Shown: positions 8,163 through 18,264 of the stretch, piece after piece
How the letters are laid out: each line of letters begins with the position of its first letter
Numbering within the stretch: the stretch's first letter is position 1
The notes under the pieces: model-generated
Databases searched by the model: none
What the model was told of the DNA's origin: nothing
The model's input: only the letters and a program-made list of their open reading frames with translations
Program-made: the position numbers and the translations under genes
From: SpSt-1165 sp964391725
Lineage (GTDB): Bacteria; Chloroflexota; Anaerolineae; Anaerolineales; Anaerolineaceae
DNA: 64,000 bases
Direction of reading: 5' to 3'
NCBI GenBank assembly: GCA_964391725.1
Contig: CAYMNB010000003.1
Span: forward strand, 53,732-117,731

Positions 8163-11100
8163 TTAATCAGAAGCCGTTGGCCGGTTTAAATGTGGATCCG
8201 AGTCTGCTATCAAGTCGATTAGTCTTTGGTCCTCGAATTTACCAGGAATGAATCCGGTTCCAGCAGGGATCAATTTACCGATGATAACGTTTTCTTTAAG
8301 ACCCCACAAAGGATCGGCAGTGGAAGCAATCGATGCACCAGCCAACACCTTGATCGTATGCTGGAAGGATGAGGCGGATAGCCAGGAATCGGTGCTTAGC
8401 GAGGCTTTCGTAATGCCAAGTAATACATCAATATATTGTGCTGGCGCCTTACCCTCAGCCTCCAAGGCTTCATTGGCTTTGCGCAACTCCATCGCGTCTA
8501 CCAAATCATTGGGCAAGTATTCTGAATCGCCCGACTCCGTAACCTGAACACGCCCCAGCATTTTCCGAATAATCACCTCAAAGTGCTTGTCATTGATATT
8601 CTGGCCCTGTGCACGGTAAACAGTTTGAATTTCATTTAGTAAGTATACCTGGCAGGCTTCGCGGCCTTTAATGGTGAGAATTTTGTGCGGATTGATAGAA
8701 CCTTCAGTCAACTGCGTGCCTGCTTCAATCATCGCTCCATCTTTTACCAGCAATCGAGCATTGGAGGGAACATCGTAATCCTGTTCCTCTATCTTGTCCC
8801 ATGAAACCACTACGCGATCACCTTCAATGCGAATTCTGCCGGCATGCTGACTGGTGATCTCGATTCCCTCCAACGAAGCAATCACATCTTTGGCTGATAT
8901 TTCACCACCATCTTCCACCTTCAATTCCCAGCCGTCAGGAATTTCATACACGTCACTCATCAATTCACTGCTGACGATATTGATGATTCTTTGATCACTA
9001 TATCGATCAGATTGCGTGATGGTTACTTTCCCGCCAATTTCGGAGATTAATGCTTCACCTTTGGGTGTGCGCCGGGCTTCAAACAGCTCTTCGACACGCG
9101 GCAAACCGGTGGTAATGTCAGCCGTTGAAGCGACACCACCTGAATGGAAGGTGCGCAATGTAAGCTGAGTGCCTGGTTCACCAATAGATTGCGCCGCTAC
9201 GGTACCAACCGCTGCGCCAAGCTCAACCTCTTTGCCAGAACCAAGGTCCATACCATAACAATAGGCGCATAAACCATGCGTGGATTCGCAGGCCAGAGAC
9301 GACCGCACATATACCTCTTCGGTAGAAGACGATACAATTTTTCGAACCAATTTCCGTTCCAGTATCGCATTTCTTTCGGCCAGAATCTCTCCCGTCTGCG
9401 GATCAACCACTCTCTTGGCCAAACGGCGGCCAATCAAGCGAGTGCCATAATCTTGTCCGGCAATATCATCAGACCGCCGCAGCCAGATGCCACTTTCTGT
9501 GCCGCAATCATGTTCGTTAATAATAAGGTCTTGCGCAATGTCTACCAGTCGACGCGTCAGATAACCAGCATCGGCCGTACGCAAGGCAGTGTCAGCCAAA
9601 CCTTTTCGGGAACCATGTGTGGAAATAAAATATTCCAGGGCAGTCAAACCTTCGCGGAAATTGGAACGAATCGGCAGTAGAATAATGCGGCCGCTGGGGT
9701 CTGCCATCAAGCCACGCATACCTGCTAACTGAGCAATAGGACCGAACCCGCCTTTGGTTGCTCCAGAGATAGCCATTGTGGAAAGATTTCCCATTGGGTC
9801 CATGTTATCACGAACTGCCTGGCCAACCTTTTTGGTGGTCTTCTGCCAGATATCAACAGTGCGATCATCGCGTTCCTGTTCGGTCAACAAACCACGGCGG
9901 TAAGAGCGGTTAATTTTGTCAACTTCTTGCTGTGACTCTTGAATAATTTGCTCTTTTTCTGCGGGAACGGTGATATCACCAACTGCGATTGTAAAGCCAG
10001 AAGTCATGGCATATTTGAAACCAATATCTTTGATTTCATCGACCACAGCAATAGTTTTTTCAGGACCGGCATATTCATAAATTTCTGCAATCAGGTCTTT
10101 TACGCCGCCTTTTTCCAATACTTTGTTGGTAAAGTGGACCTCTTCCGGTAAAATACGATTAAAAATCACACGGCCGACGGTTGTTGTGATTGTGCGCTTA
10201 ACTGGTGTGTCCAGGCGATTTTCCTGCTCATCATACCAGGTTGTATGGTAAATTTTGATGGGCTGATGTAAAGACAAATGGTTGACGGAATGATCCAACT
10301 CAACCTCATCGAAATCAGAGTATGTGGTCAGATTCTCCTTTGGAAATTTTGCATTTTCCATAGTCAGGTAATAAACACCTAACACCATGTCTTTCGAAGG
10401 GCTGATAATTGGTTCGCCATCAGCCGGCTTGAGCAGGTTCTTGGATGCCAGCATCAAGTTGCGCGCTTCCCACACTGCTTTCTCAGACAAAGGCACGTGC
10501 ACCGCCATCTGGTCGCCATCGAAATCAGCGTTGAAGGCAGTGGTTACCAATGGATGCAACTGAATAGCGCTCCCCTCAATCAGAATAGGCTCAAAGGCTT
10601 GAATGCCTAAACGGTGCAACGTTGGCGCACGGTTAAGAAGCACTGGTCGCTCTTGAATCACTTCCTCCAGAACCTCCCAAACTTCAGGACGATTTCTTTC
10701 GATAAAGCGTCGGGCGCCTTTGACATTTAACACATATTCTTTGCTTACCAGTCGGCTGATAACGAAGGGGCGGTACAACTCTAAAGCCATCGATTTTGGA
10801 AGACCGCATTGGTATAACTTAAGCTGCGGGCCAACCACAATCACCGAGCGGCCTGAATAATCGACACGTTTTCCCAGCAAATTGCGTCGAAAACGGCCTT
10901 TCTTCCCCTTCAACATATCTGAAAGCGATTTTAATTCGCGCCGGCCACGCCGTGACAATGCCTTCCCTCGTTGCGAATTGTCGATCAGACTATCTACAGC
11001 CTCTTGCAGCATACGCTTCTCGTTACGAACAATCACATCGGGCGCACCCAATTCCAGTAACCGTTTCAAGCGGTTATTGCGATTAATCACGCGCCGATAA

Positions 11101-12404
11101 AGATCATTCAAGTCAGAGGTAGCAAATCTGCCGCCATCGAGCTGAACCATTGGGCGCAGATCCGGAGGAATTACTGGCAAAACCGTCATGATCATCCATT
11201 CGGGTTTGTTTCCTGACTGACGAAATGCTTCTGCCACCTTAAGCCGCGTAGTTGCTCGTTTGCGTTTTTGTTTGCTCTTGGTAGTTCTCATTTCATGCCA
11301 AAGATCTTCGGTAAGCTTGTCCAGATCCAGGCGTTTGAGGATGTCGTAAAAGGCTTCAGCACCCATGTCAGCGCGAAATACCTGTCCCCAACGATTTTTC
11401 AACTCACGATATCTTGCTTCGCTAAGGAAAGTAAATGACTGCAATTCCATCAGTTCATCGCGCAGTCTGGCGTTTCGCTCTTGCTTTTCTGCCGCCTCAT
11501 CAGCCAAATTGATTTGAAGTTCTTGCATCTGCCTGTCAGATTCTGCTTTGACCTCTTCTTTTGAGAGTTTGATCTGTTCGATTTCACGCTGATGCTGTGA
11601 ACGCGCCTCACTTTCCATCTCGTCAAGTTGGGTTTTCACGGCTTTTTGAACCGCAGCAACATGCTTGTTATCGATCACTTCATTGGCTTTTACGATGACA
11701 ACATCAGCCTGTGAAAAAATGATGGGCTTGGTTGTCTGTTGGCCAATCTTCTCACGTAGTTCTTGCTCTAACCGCTGACCCTCAGCCATGATTGGCTGCA
11801 GCTTTTTGGCAATTTCTTCATCAGCCTGCGCCTCTAATGCAGTCTGTTCGGCTGACAATTCAGCCAGCTTTTCATCTCTGGCAACTTTAATTTGATCTAT
11901 ACGCGCATTGATCTCAAGGTCTTGCTCAGTTCCAATGGTTTCCAGCTCTGAATTCAAGCGATCTAATGCTTTGTCTCTTGCGTCTTCGTCTACATAAGTG
12001 ACGATGTACTGGGCAAAATAGAGGACGCGATCCAAATTTCGCCGCGATATGGACAATAGCAAGCCCAAATAGGAAGGGATTCGACGGGTATACCAGATAT
12101 GCGCAACGGGCGAGGCAAGCTCAATATGTCCCATTCTTTCACGACGAACAGAAGAACGGGTTACTTCAACGCCACATTTATCACAAATAATTCCCTTATA
12201 ACGAGGATTCTTATACTTTCCGCAATAACACTGCCAATCACGGGTGGGTCCAAAAATCGCTTCGCAGAACAACCCGTCTTTTTCTGGGCGCAATCTGCGG
12301 TAGTTGATTGTTTCAGGCTTTGTTACTTCCCCATATGACCAACCCCGTATCGTTTCGGGGGACGCAAGACTAATACGAAGAGCTACTAAATCTTTCGTTT
12401 CCAC
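8163..12404 (-). CDS. rpoC: RNA polymerase beta' subunit
   Basis: About 1413 residues. The catalytic Mg-binding NADFDGD is at residues 625-631. The N-terminal zinc ribbon (CYCGKYKN..CDKCG, about 60-80) and the second zinc site (DCGTESG, then CESTHGLCAYC) are intact. Residues about 140-320 form a long Glu/Gln/Lys-rich coiled coil that is absent from E. coli RpoC, at the place where other lineages carry insertions. The frame opens at a TTG at 12422, but that stretch contains the AGGAGG (12411-12416). A GTG at 12404, 6 nt downstream, is the likely start. rpoB is not beside it: upstream is a histidine kinase. It appears to have its own promoter. Confidence 0.97.
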   Translation of the reverse strand: METKDLVALRISLASPETIRGWSYGEVTKPETINYRRLRPEKDGLFCEAIFGPTRDWQCYCGKYKNPRYKGIICDKCGVEVTRSSVRRERMGHIELASPVAHIWYTRRIPSYLGLLLSISRRNLDRVLYFAQYIVTYVDEDARDKALDRLNSELETIGTEQDLEINARIDQIKVARDEKLAELSAEQTALEAQADEEIAKKLQPIMAEGQRLEQELREKIGQQTTKPIIFSQADVVIVKANEVIDNKHVAAVQKAVKTQLDEMESEARSQHQREIEQIKLSKEEVKAESDRQMQELQINLADEAAEKQERNARLRDELMELQSFTFLSEARYRELKNRWGQVFRADMGAEAFYDILKRLDLDKLTEDLWHEMRTTKSKQKRKRATTRLKVAEAFRQSGNKPEWMIMTVLPVIPPDLRPMVQLDGGRFATSDLNDLYRRVINRNNRLKRLLELGAPDVIVRNEKRMLQEAVDSLIDNSQRGKALSRRGRRELKSLSDMLKGKKGRFRRNLLGKRVDYSGRSVIVVGPQLKLYQCGLPKSMALELYRPFVISRLVSKEYVLNVKGARRFIERNRPEVWEVLEEVIQERPVLLNRAPTLHRLGIQAFEPILIEGSAIQLHPLVTTAFNADFDGDQMAVHVPLSEKAVWEARNLMLASKNLLKPADGEPIISPSKDMVLGVYYLTMENAKFPKENLTTYSDFDEVELDHSVNHLSLHQPIKIYHTTWYDEQENRLDTPVKRTITTTVGRVIFNRILPEEVHFTNKVLEKGGVKDLIAEIYEYAGPEKTIAVVDEIKDIGFKYAMTSGFTIAVGDITVPAEKEQIIQESQQEVDKINRSYRRGLLTEQERDDRTVDIWQKTTKKVGQAVRDNMDPMGNLSTMAISGATKGGFGPIAQLAGMRGLMADPSGRIILLPIRSNFREGLTALEYFISTHGSRKGLADTALRTADAGYLTRRLVDIAQDLIINEHDCGTESGIWLRRSDDIAGQDYGTRLIGRRLAKRVVDPQTGEILAERNAILERKLVRKIVSSSTEEVYVRSSLACESTHGLCAYCYGMDLGSGKEVELGAAVGTVAAQSIGEPGTQLTLRTFHSGGVASTADITTGLPRVEELFEARRTPKGEALISEIGGKVTITQSDRYSDQRIINIVSSELMSDVYEIPDGWELKVEDGGEISAKDVIASLEGIEITSQHAGRIRIEGDRVVVSWDKIEEQDYDVPSNARLLVKDGAMIEAGTQLTEGSINPHKILTIKGREACQVYLLNEIQTVYRAQGQNINDKHFEVIIRKMLGRVQVTESGDSEYLPNDLVDAMELRKANEALEAEGKAPAQYIDVLLGITKASLSTDSWLSASSFQHTIKVLAGASIASTADPLWGLKENVIIGKLIPAGTGFIPGKFEDQRLIDLIADSDPHLNRPTASD

Positions 12405-12488
12405 CAATTGCCTCCTGAGCAAGAAGATTCATCCAGGCTATACCATTCAATTACAAACGTCAACAAAATAATAGGCATGCAAATGAAT

Positions 12489-12516
12489 ATTATACCATCA
12501 AAAATATAAGATGCAA
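12489..12516 (-). promoter_or_regulatory. Predicted sigma-70-type promoter for rpoC
   Basis: On the minus strand TTGCAT (12516-12511) is followed by a 16-bp spacer and TATAAT (12494-12489). It lies between the histidine-kinase stop and rpoC, giving a leader of about 75 nt. A weaker second candidate (TTGACG at 12463-12458 with TATAGC, 15-bp spacing) lies closer to the gene. This supports independent transcription of rpoC, away from rpoB. Confidence 0.6.
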
Positions 12517-12525
12517 CCTATTTTT

Positions 12526-15500
12526 TCAGAGGAAATTCTCATTTCGGGACAGCTTTGGGATTGTTATCCGCGAAGTAGTTCCCTCCCCCAAAACACTATC
12601 GACTGAAAGCTTCCCTCCATGTTTGTTGATGATTGATTTTGCCAATCGAAGGCCGGAGCCGAACTTGATCGTTCCCTCTGGTGTGATGCTTAATGGTTGG
12701 TCAGAGTTGATTCTAGCCATATCAAGCGCAGACAATCCTGCACCCGTATCTTGTATAGTGACAGCCACGTCTGACTCATCTTCAGTCACTACAATACTCA
12801 CATGCCCCCCTATGGTATTGTACCGAATTGCATTATCAAGAAGATGTTTGCACGCCTCCATAATCATCATTTGATCAGCCAGCACCAGTATGTCAGTCCG
12901 CTCAATTTTGTTCGAAAATGACACCGCAACTTTGTTCTGATCCGCGAATGGTTTCAGGTTTCGGATAGCCTGAATTATCACATCAATCATATTAATGGGA
13001 CGGAGTACCAGGTTCGCTTCTGTCGAAAATCTCTCCTCAAGGGAAGTTGCCTGCATAAAAGCGTTGATCTCATCCAGCGAACGCGAAATTTCCTTATAGT
13101 GAAGTGCCTGGCTTTGATTCAATGAACCCGAAGCAGCGAACAATTGAAGCCTTCCCCGCAGTGTATCGAATTCCTTACGCAATCTGTGCAGAGTAGTTGT
13201 TAAAATATTCGCTTGAAATGAAAATTTTTCCGTTTCTTCAGAAATATCCTGAAACCAAACAATGTTTTTTTGATTTGATTCATGTTCCTGTTGTTCAATC
13301 TTCGACACATGGATGATATATTTTCCATGCTCAATAACATTCACAGACGTTGTAACGGACGGAGGATTCATAGCCTGCTGTATCTGCCGAACCATATCCT
13401 GATTATTCAGAAAAGCCTGCAAGCGAACATTATTATTTGACACGAGATCCTCGTTGATCAAATCCATGTTTTGGGCCAAATGATTAATATGCAACAACTC
13501 AGCCTGGCTATTAAGTATCATGGCCGGAAATGGGAATTTATCAAACACCTTCTGCCACTGTTCGTCTTTATTCTTAAACCGTGCTGACAACTCTTGCTGA
13601 ACCAAAAAACGTGAAATTTGCCTGGCAATCGTATCCAAATACACCTGGTTACCATGGGAAAGGCTCTCTTCCTCGTGCATACAGGAGAATGAGCCCAATT
13701 TCTCTCCGTTGTTATGAAATACATACCGATGGATTGCCTTGCCGCTGACTTCATGATCAATAAAGTACGTATAAGGATGATGATCGTGGTTTAATTCTCC
13801 AGACGAGATCGAAACAGGCGGCACAGCCATAGCGCCAGCGGTAATGTAAAAGACTGTCTGATTACCCAACTGAGGATAAATGGCCAATTGAATTTCGCCC
13901 GTGGTGCGCAGGATTGAATCGTTTTTTAGAAGATTAACGAGTGTTTGTATGGATTCAGCCTCATGTATCTGCTCCATCTGCAACAATAGGTGTTTATTGA
14001 TCGCCGCTTGGTGACGAAATTCCTCTATTGCCGTATTGAGCCCCCCGAATGAGCTATCCCTTGTTACATCCTTCCCTACAGCAGGTGAGGTTTCCCCCTT
14101 ACCATCTGCCAGGCTTTTGATTTGCGCATATATAGAGGCAATTTCACCCGAATATTCTTTTTGTTGGCTTAACACAACGCCCATCAGGCTAAAAGTAAAA
14201 ATCCCGGAAATTACCAGGGATATAAATAATGCCGGTGATAACCTGTTCATTAACAATGCTGGTGAAATCACAATAATTATGGAATGCTGCCATTGCCCCT
14301 TAGCAACGTTGTGCTGCCATTGCACCCATGGAACAATGGTATTGCCAACCTGCCCTATTGAAAAACGTGGCGAAACTGATAAGTCTAAAGAATTCTGTGC
14401 GAAATGAATATTTCCGGGTTCTCCATAGACTATACCCGCGCCATACTGATCAAGATACGCCCAATCAGCGGAGAGCTCATTAATTTTTTTAATAAGGCCC
14501 GAAAAAAACAAGGTGTCCTCATAAGAAGACAAACCAACAACACACTGTCCAGCCCCTGTTGAAGCAATGAAAGCATTGATGGGCAGGGTATCGCCGGGCT
14601 TTATAACGCTGGAAATTGTGCCAGCTTTGGCAGCCTTTTCACAGCTCTCTTCCAGCCAATTGCTATCAAGACGATATCCATCCTGAGGATATCTGGCGGA
14701 TATCTCGCCGCCATTCACCAATAGCAATTGAGAAAACAGCGGGAAACGGTTAATAATCTGGCTCAGATCCTGCTCGCTCAACCTTGATTCTGCTGGCTCC
14801 TGCAATGCATTACCCGTTAATTGGATGAGAGCCTGCCCCATTTCATAATACGCGAAGGAGTTGTTGACCAACTCCTCTGTTTGGGTGATAAGCTCTTGGT
14901 CTATGCTGCGCATCATCGTAGGTTTTACGATTCCCCAAACCAGCGAACTTACCAGTAGAAAAATCGCAAAGGTGAACAGGATGACTCTATACCCATGCTG
15001 CGAAGATACCTGATTTCCGAATCGTTTGTCTGTGGAGGCCTTGTTGAATAAAAACCTTCTCTCTCTTTTCGCAACCGATATAACTGCCAGAACGACCAAA
15101 GATATAGCGAATAATACCAGCCAGCGAATGTAACCACGCGTCAAGGCATAATCTACTCGTACCGCAATTGGCGATTCAGCCATCAAAAACGAAATCACGA
15201 AAGAGAGAATATGCGACGAAGCGCCAAAAAGCCAAAGATAATTATAGCGACCTGTCCGGGTGTCCCGTTTTCTCGCCTGAAGAATCGAGAGGATTAATAA
15301 ATAGAACCCTAAAAATTCTAAAGGTGTGAACAGCGAACGAGTGAGTAGAAAACCGGTTGCAAGACCCAACAGAAAAATGCCAATTCCGACTACGACCAGC
15401 AAACCCCAATTCGTATTTTTCTCAATCCGCCAATTGGCTTTTATGCGATTGATAAAGAAGAACAACATGCTGGCAAGGGTTGCCCACCATATTAACCACT

Positions 15501-15546
15501 CCGACAATGCCTGCGGAAGAATAAAACGCTCTAATAAATTATTCAT
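12526..15546 (-). CDS. Large membrane sensor histidine kinase
   Basis: 1006 residues. The first 160 residues hold several membrane helices, and a further helix lies near 187-207. Then comes an extracytoplasmic sensor region of about 215 residues, a helix near 430-455, a GAF-like region, and a PAS-like region around 665-770. The C-terminal HATPase domain has N-box HLLDNAIRYN, G1 DTGAGL and G2 GSGLRLAKSI. The dimerisation helix reads TLHRLRKEF instead of the usual HELRTPL, so the phospho-acceptor is unusual. No response regulator is adjacent. A GGTGAG site precedes the ATG. It lies upstream of rpoC on the same strand, with a promoter in the gap. The ligand is unknown. Confidence 0.88.
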   Translation of the reverse strand: MNNLLERFILPQALSEWLIWWATLASMLFFFINRIKANWRIEKNTNWGLLVVVGIGIFLLGLATGFLLTRSLFTPLEFLGFYLLILSILQARKRDTRTGRYNYLWLFGASSHILSFVISFLMAESPIAVRVDYALTRGYIRWLVLFAISLVVLAVISVAKRERRFLFNKASTDKRFGNQVSSQHGYRVILFTFAIFLLVSSLVWGIVKPTMMRSIDQELITQTEELVNNSFAYYEMGQALIQLTGNALQEPAESRLSEQDLSQIINRFPLFSQLLLVNGGEISARYPQDGYRLDSNWLEESCEKAAKAGTISSVIKPGDTLPINAFIASTGAGQCVVGLSSYEDTLFFSGLIKKINELSADWAYLDQYGAGIVYGEPGNIHFAQNSLDLSVSPRFSIGQVGNTIVPWVQWQHNVAKGQWQHSIIIVISPALLMNRLSPALFISLVISGIFTFSLMGVVLSQQKEYSGEIASIYAQIKSLADGKGETSPAVGKDVTRDSSFGGLNTAIEEFRHQAAINKHLLLQMEQIHEAESIQTLVNLLKNDSILRTTGEIQLAIYPQLGNQTVFYITAGAMAVPPVSISSGELNHDHHPYTYFIDHEVSGKAIHRYVFHNNGEKLGSFSCMHEEESLSHGNQVYLDTIARQISRFLVQQELSARFKNKDEQWQKVFDKFPFPAMILNSQAELLHINHLAQNMDLINEDLVSNNNVRLQAFLNNQDMVRQIQQAMNPPSVTTSVNVIEHGKYIIHVSKIEQQEHESNQKNIVWFQDISEETEKFSFQANILTTTLHRLRKEFDTLRGRLQLFAASGSLNQSQALHYKEISRSLDEINAFMQATSLEERFSTEANLVLRPINMIDVIIQAIRNLKPFADQNKVAVSFSNKIERTDILVLADQMMIMEACKHLLDNAIRYNTIGGHVSIVVTEDESDVAVTIQDTGAGLSALDMARINSDQPLSITPEGTIKFGSGLRLAKSIINKHGGKLSVDSVLGEGTTSRITIPKLSRNENFL

Positions 15547-15694
15547 TTAACACTCACCATCTTTTCATATTAACATGAAACGAGAAAAACAAGAATTAAG
15601 AAGGCCAGGTTTCCAATAATCAAGTACGATTATCACTGACATATCATTCCCAACAATTGTATAATCCTCTCGAAATCACACCTAGGAGAATCTC

Positions 15695-18154
15695 ATGAAT
15701 ATGCAATCACTCAACGGTCAATGGCAGTTACATAATACAAAAGACAATACATGGATCAAAGCTTTTGTTCCCGGTTGTGTCGAGCTTGATCTCATGCATG
15801 CCGGTTTAATCCCTGATCCATTTGTCGGCCCAAACGAGGAAAAAGTGCAATGGATCTTTGATGAGGATTGGGAATATCAGTTAACTTTTTCAGTTGATGA
15901 CAACCTTATCGCCCACGAGAAAGTAATTCTCCGCTGTGAAGGTATCGACACAGTCGCAGAAATAATTCTGAATGGTGAATTGATTGGCTCAACGGACAAT
16001 ATGTTTCGTATATATGAGTTCGATGTGACAAATTCGATCCGCTCAGATAACAATACCCTGTCTCTCCGCTTTCCTTCGCTTTCGAAACACCTGGCAGCCC
16101 AATATGAGCGGCGCTTTATCGACGATACGTCCAAAATGGGCATCGAGGGCGGGCATTACATGCGCAAAGCCCCCTGCCATTTTGGCTGGGATTGGGGCCC
16201 GAAACTTCCACCGATTGGTATCTGGAAAAATATTGAACTTGTTGGAAGATCAGAAGCACAGTTTGACGACATCCATCTTCGACAAATTCACCAGCAAGAT
16301 GGTTCTGTTCAGCTCATTGCTGACATTGCTGTTGAACTTTGGAGCGCCAATGAACTAAAGTTAACGATGTCCATAACCAACCCGGATGGCCAAACCTTCC
16401 AGATAGACCACAATATTACGGACCAAAGTCAAATAGCTCACACGATTGCCAACCCTCAACTTTGGTATCCGGCAGGCTACGGTGATCAACCACTCTACCA
16501 GATCACATTTCAATTACAGTCAGGTCAAACAAGCCTGGATACCCGACAGTATCAGGTTGGTTTGCGAACAATCGAACTTCAACAAGAAGATGATGAATGG
16601 GGTAAATCGTTCACATTTGTCGTCAATGGAATTCCCGTCTTCGCCAAAGGGTCCAACTGGATACCAGCTGATTCGTTCCCAACGAGAATAACAAACGAGC
16701 GCCTGGAACGATGGATTGCAGATGCAGTGGCAGCAAACCATAACATGCTGCGGGTATGGGGTGGCGGTATCTATGAAACCGAAGACTTCTATGACCTTTG
16801 TGACAAATATGGCGTTTTGGTCTGGCAGGATTTCACCTTCGCCTGCAAAATCTATCCCATGGACGAAGAGGAATATCTCAAAAACGTTCAACAGGAAGTA
16901 AATGACAATGTAAAACGAATACGCCATCGTGCATCTCTGGCATTATGGTGCGGCAACAACGAAATGGAGTGGGGTTGGGAAGCCTGGGTGTGGGATACCG
17001 ATGAAAATGCAACCCTGAAAAGTGGGTATGACATTTTTTTCCATCACCTTTTACCCAAATGGTTGCAGGATCTCGACCCTGACACGCCTTATTGGCCCAG
17101 TTCCCCCTCCTCAAACACACCCTTCAAGCAGTCAAATTCCAATAATAGTGGTGACGCGCACTACTGGTCGGTCTGGCATGGGGGGCAACCTTTCACGGCA
17201 TACCGCGAGCAATACCCGCGTTTTATGAGCGAATTCGGTTTTCAGGCTTTCCCTCCTATGGAAACCATCAACTTCTACGCCTCGCAAGAAGAGCAAAACC
17301 TCACTTCCTATGTTATGGAGTTGCACCAGAAAAACAAAAGCGGAAACCGCCTGATTATCAATCAGATGACGGATAATTACCGAATCCCCTCCTCTTTTTC
17401 CAAACTCATGTATGCCAGCCAGGTATTGCAGGCAGAGGGAATTCGGTACGGGGTGGAACATTGGCGCAGAAATAAACATCGCACCAGCGGAATCCTGTAC
17501 TGGCAGCTAAATGATTGCTGGCCGGTTGCTTCCTGGTCGTCGATTGATTACTTCGGACGTTGGAAAGCCCTGCACTATGCGGCCAAAAAGTTCTATGCGC
17601 CTGTGCTGCTCTCGCTTTATGACCATGATGATGTTGTGGAAATTTACCTGACCTCTGACTTGCAACACGAATGGCAAGGAGAAGTTTGCTGGCAGATAAC
17701 AACAACGACAGGCGCGGTAAAAGACAAAGGGGTATTTCCTGCCTCCATTGCTGCCGATCAATCCATGCTGTTAGAAGCAAAAAAAATCACTTTATCCGAA
17801 GATGAAAGGTTTAATACGGTCTTCATCACCGAATTATTCGAAGGAGAACGCCTGATCTCCACCCAGATCGTTACCTTCGTGCCCAACAAACACCTTCGGT
17901 TGATAAATCCAGACTTGTCGCATGATATCACTATCGATGGAGTAGAGCTAACCATTCACATTTCTGCCGTGAATCTGGCAAGATTTGTTGAGGTCAAACT
18001 AACTGGGGTCGATACCGTATTCTCAGACAACTTCTTTGACATTCCCTCGAATGAGAGCAGGACAATCACCTGTCAACTGCCAATCCCGCTTAGTAAGCAG
18101 GAAATCGAAAAGAAATTGACTATCACCCATCTCTACGATAGCTACCAGGGATAG
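15695..18154 (+). CDS. Beta-mannosidase, glycoside hydrolase family 2
   Basis: 819 residues, the usual length of GH2 beta-mannosidases, which remove terminal beta-mannose from mannans or N-glycan core fragments. The N-terminal jelly roll begins SLNGQWQL and FVPGCVELDL. The TIM-barrel catalytic residues are visible: acid/base Glu423 in LWCGNNEMEWGW and nucleophile Glu513 in MSEFGFQAF. There is no signal peptide, so it acts in the cytosol on imported oligosaccharides. AGGAG lies 6 nt before the ATG. The downstream UMF1-type transporter is on the same strand, 110 nt away, and may or may not be functionally linked. Confidence 0.93.
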   Translation: MNMQSLNGQWQLHNTKDNTWIKAFVPGCVELDLMHAGLIPDPFVGPNEEKVQWIFDEDWEYQLTFSVDDNLIAHEKVILRCEGIDTVAEIILNGELIGSTDNMFRIYEFDVTNSIRSDNNTLSLRFPSLSKHLAAQYERRFIDDTSKMGIEGGHYMRKAPCHFGWDWGPKLPPIGIWKNIELVGRSEAQFDDIHLRQIHQQDGSVQLIADIAVELWSANELKLTMSITNPDGQTFQIDHNITDQSQIAHTIANPQLWYPAGYGDQPLYQITFQLQSGQTSLDTRQYQVGLRTIELQQEDDEWGKSFTFVVNGIPVFAKGSNWIPADSFPTRITNERLERWIADAVAANHNMLRVWGGGIYETEDFYDLCDKYGVLVWQDFTFACKIYPMDEEEYLKNVQQEVNDNVKRIRHRASLALWCGNNEMEWGWEAWVWDTDENATLKSGYDIFFHHLLPKWLQDLDPDTPYWPSSPSSNTPFKQSNSNNSGDAHYWSVWHGGQPFTAYREQYPRFMSEFGFQAFPPMETINFYASQEEQNLTSYVMELHQKNKSGNRLIINQMTDNYRIPSSFSKLMYASQVLQAEGIRYGVEHWRRNKHRTSGILYWQLNDCWPVASWSSIDYFGRWKALHYAAKKFYAPVLLSLYDHDDVVEIYLTSDLQHEWQGEVCWQITTTTGAVKDKGVFPASIAADQSMLLEAKKITLSEDERFNTVFITELFEGERLISTQIVTFVPNKHLRLINPDLSHDITIDGVELTIHISAVNLARFVEVKLTGVDTVFSDNFFDIPSNESRTITCQLPIPLSKQEIEKKLTITHLYDSYQG

Positions 18155-18222
18155 ACTAAAGCCGCCAGGTCCCTTTTTTACACTTAACCAATTGTTAACG
18201 GTTCCAAGTGTTGATTGATGAG

Positions 18223-18228
18223 TATAAT
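18223..18228 (+). promoter_or_regulatory. Candidate -10 box for the UMF1 transporter gene
   Basis: TATAAT lies 36 nt upstream of the start codon, in the gap after the beta-mannosidase gene. No convincing -35 is seen. A small dyad, TTAAC-N5-GTTAA, lies about 30 nt further upstream. Weak evidence. Confidence 0.3.
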
Positions 18229-18264
18229 TATGAAAATTGCCTATCAAACACAAAAGGATGAACC

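Noticed and set aside
9276..9680. Plus-strand open frame within rpoC
   Set aside because: It lies wholly inside the rpoC coding region and encodes no recognisable protein.
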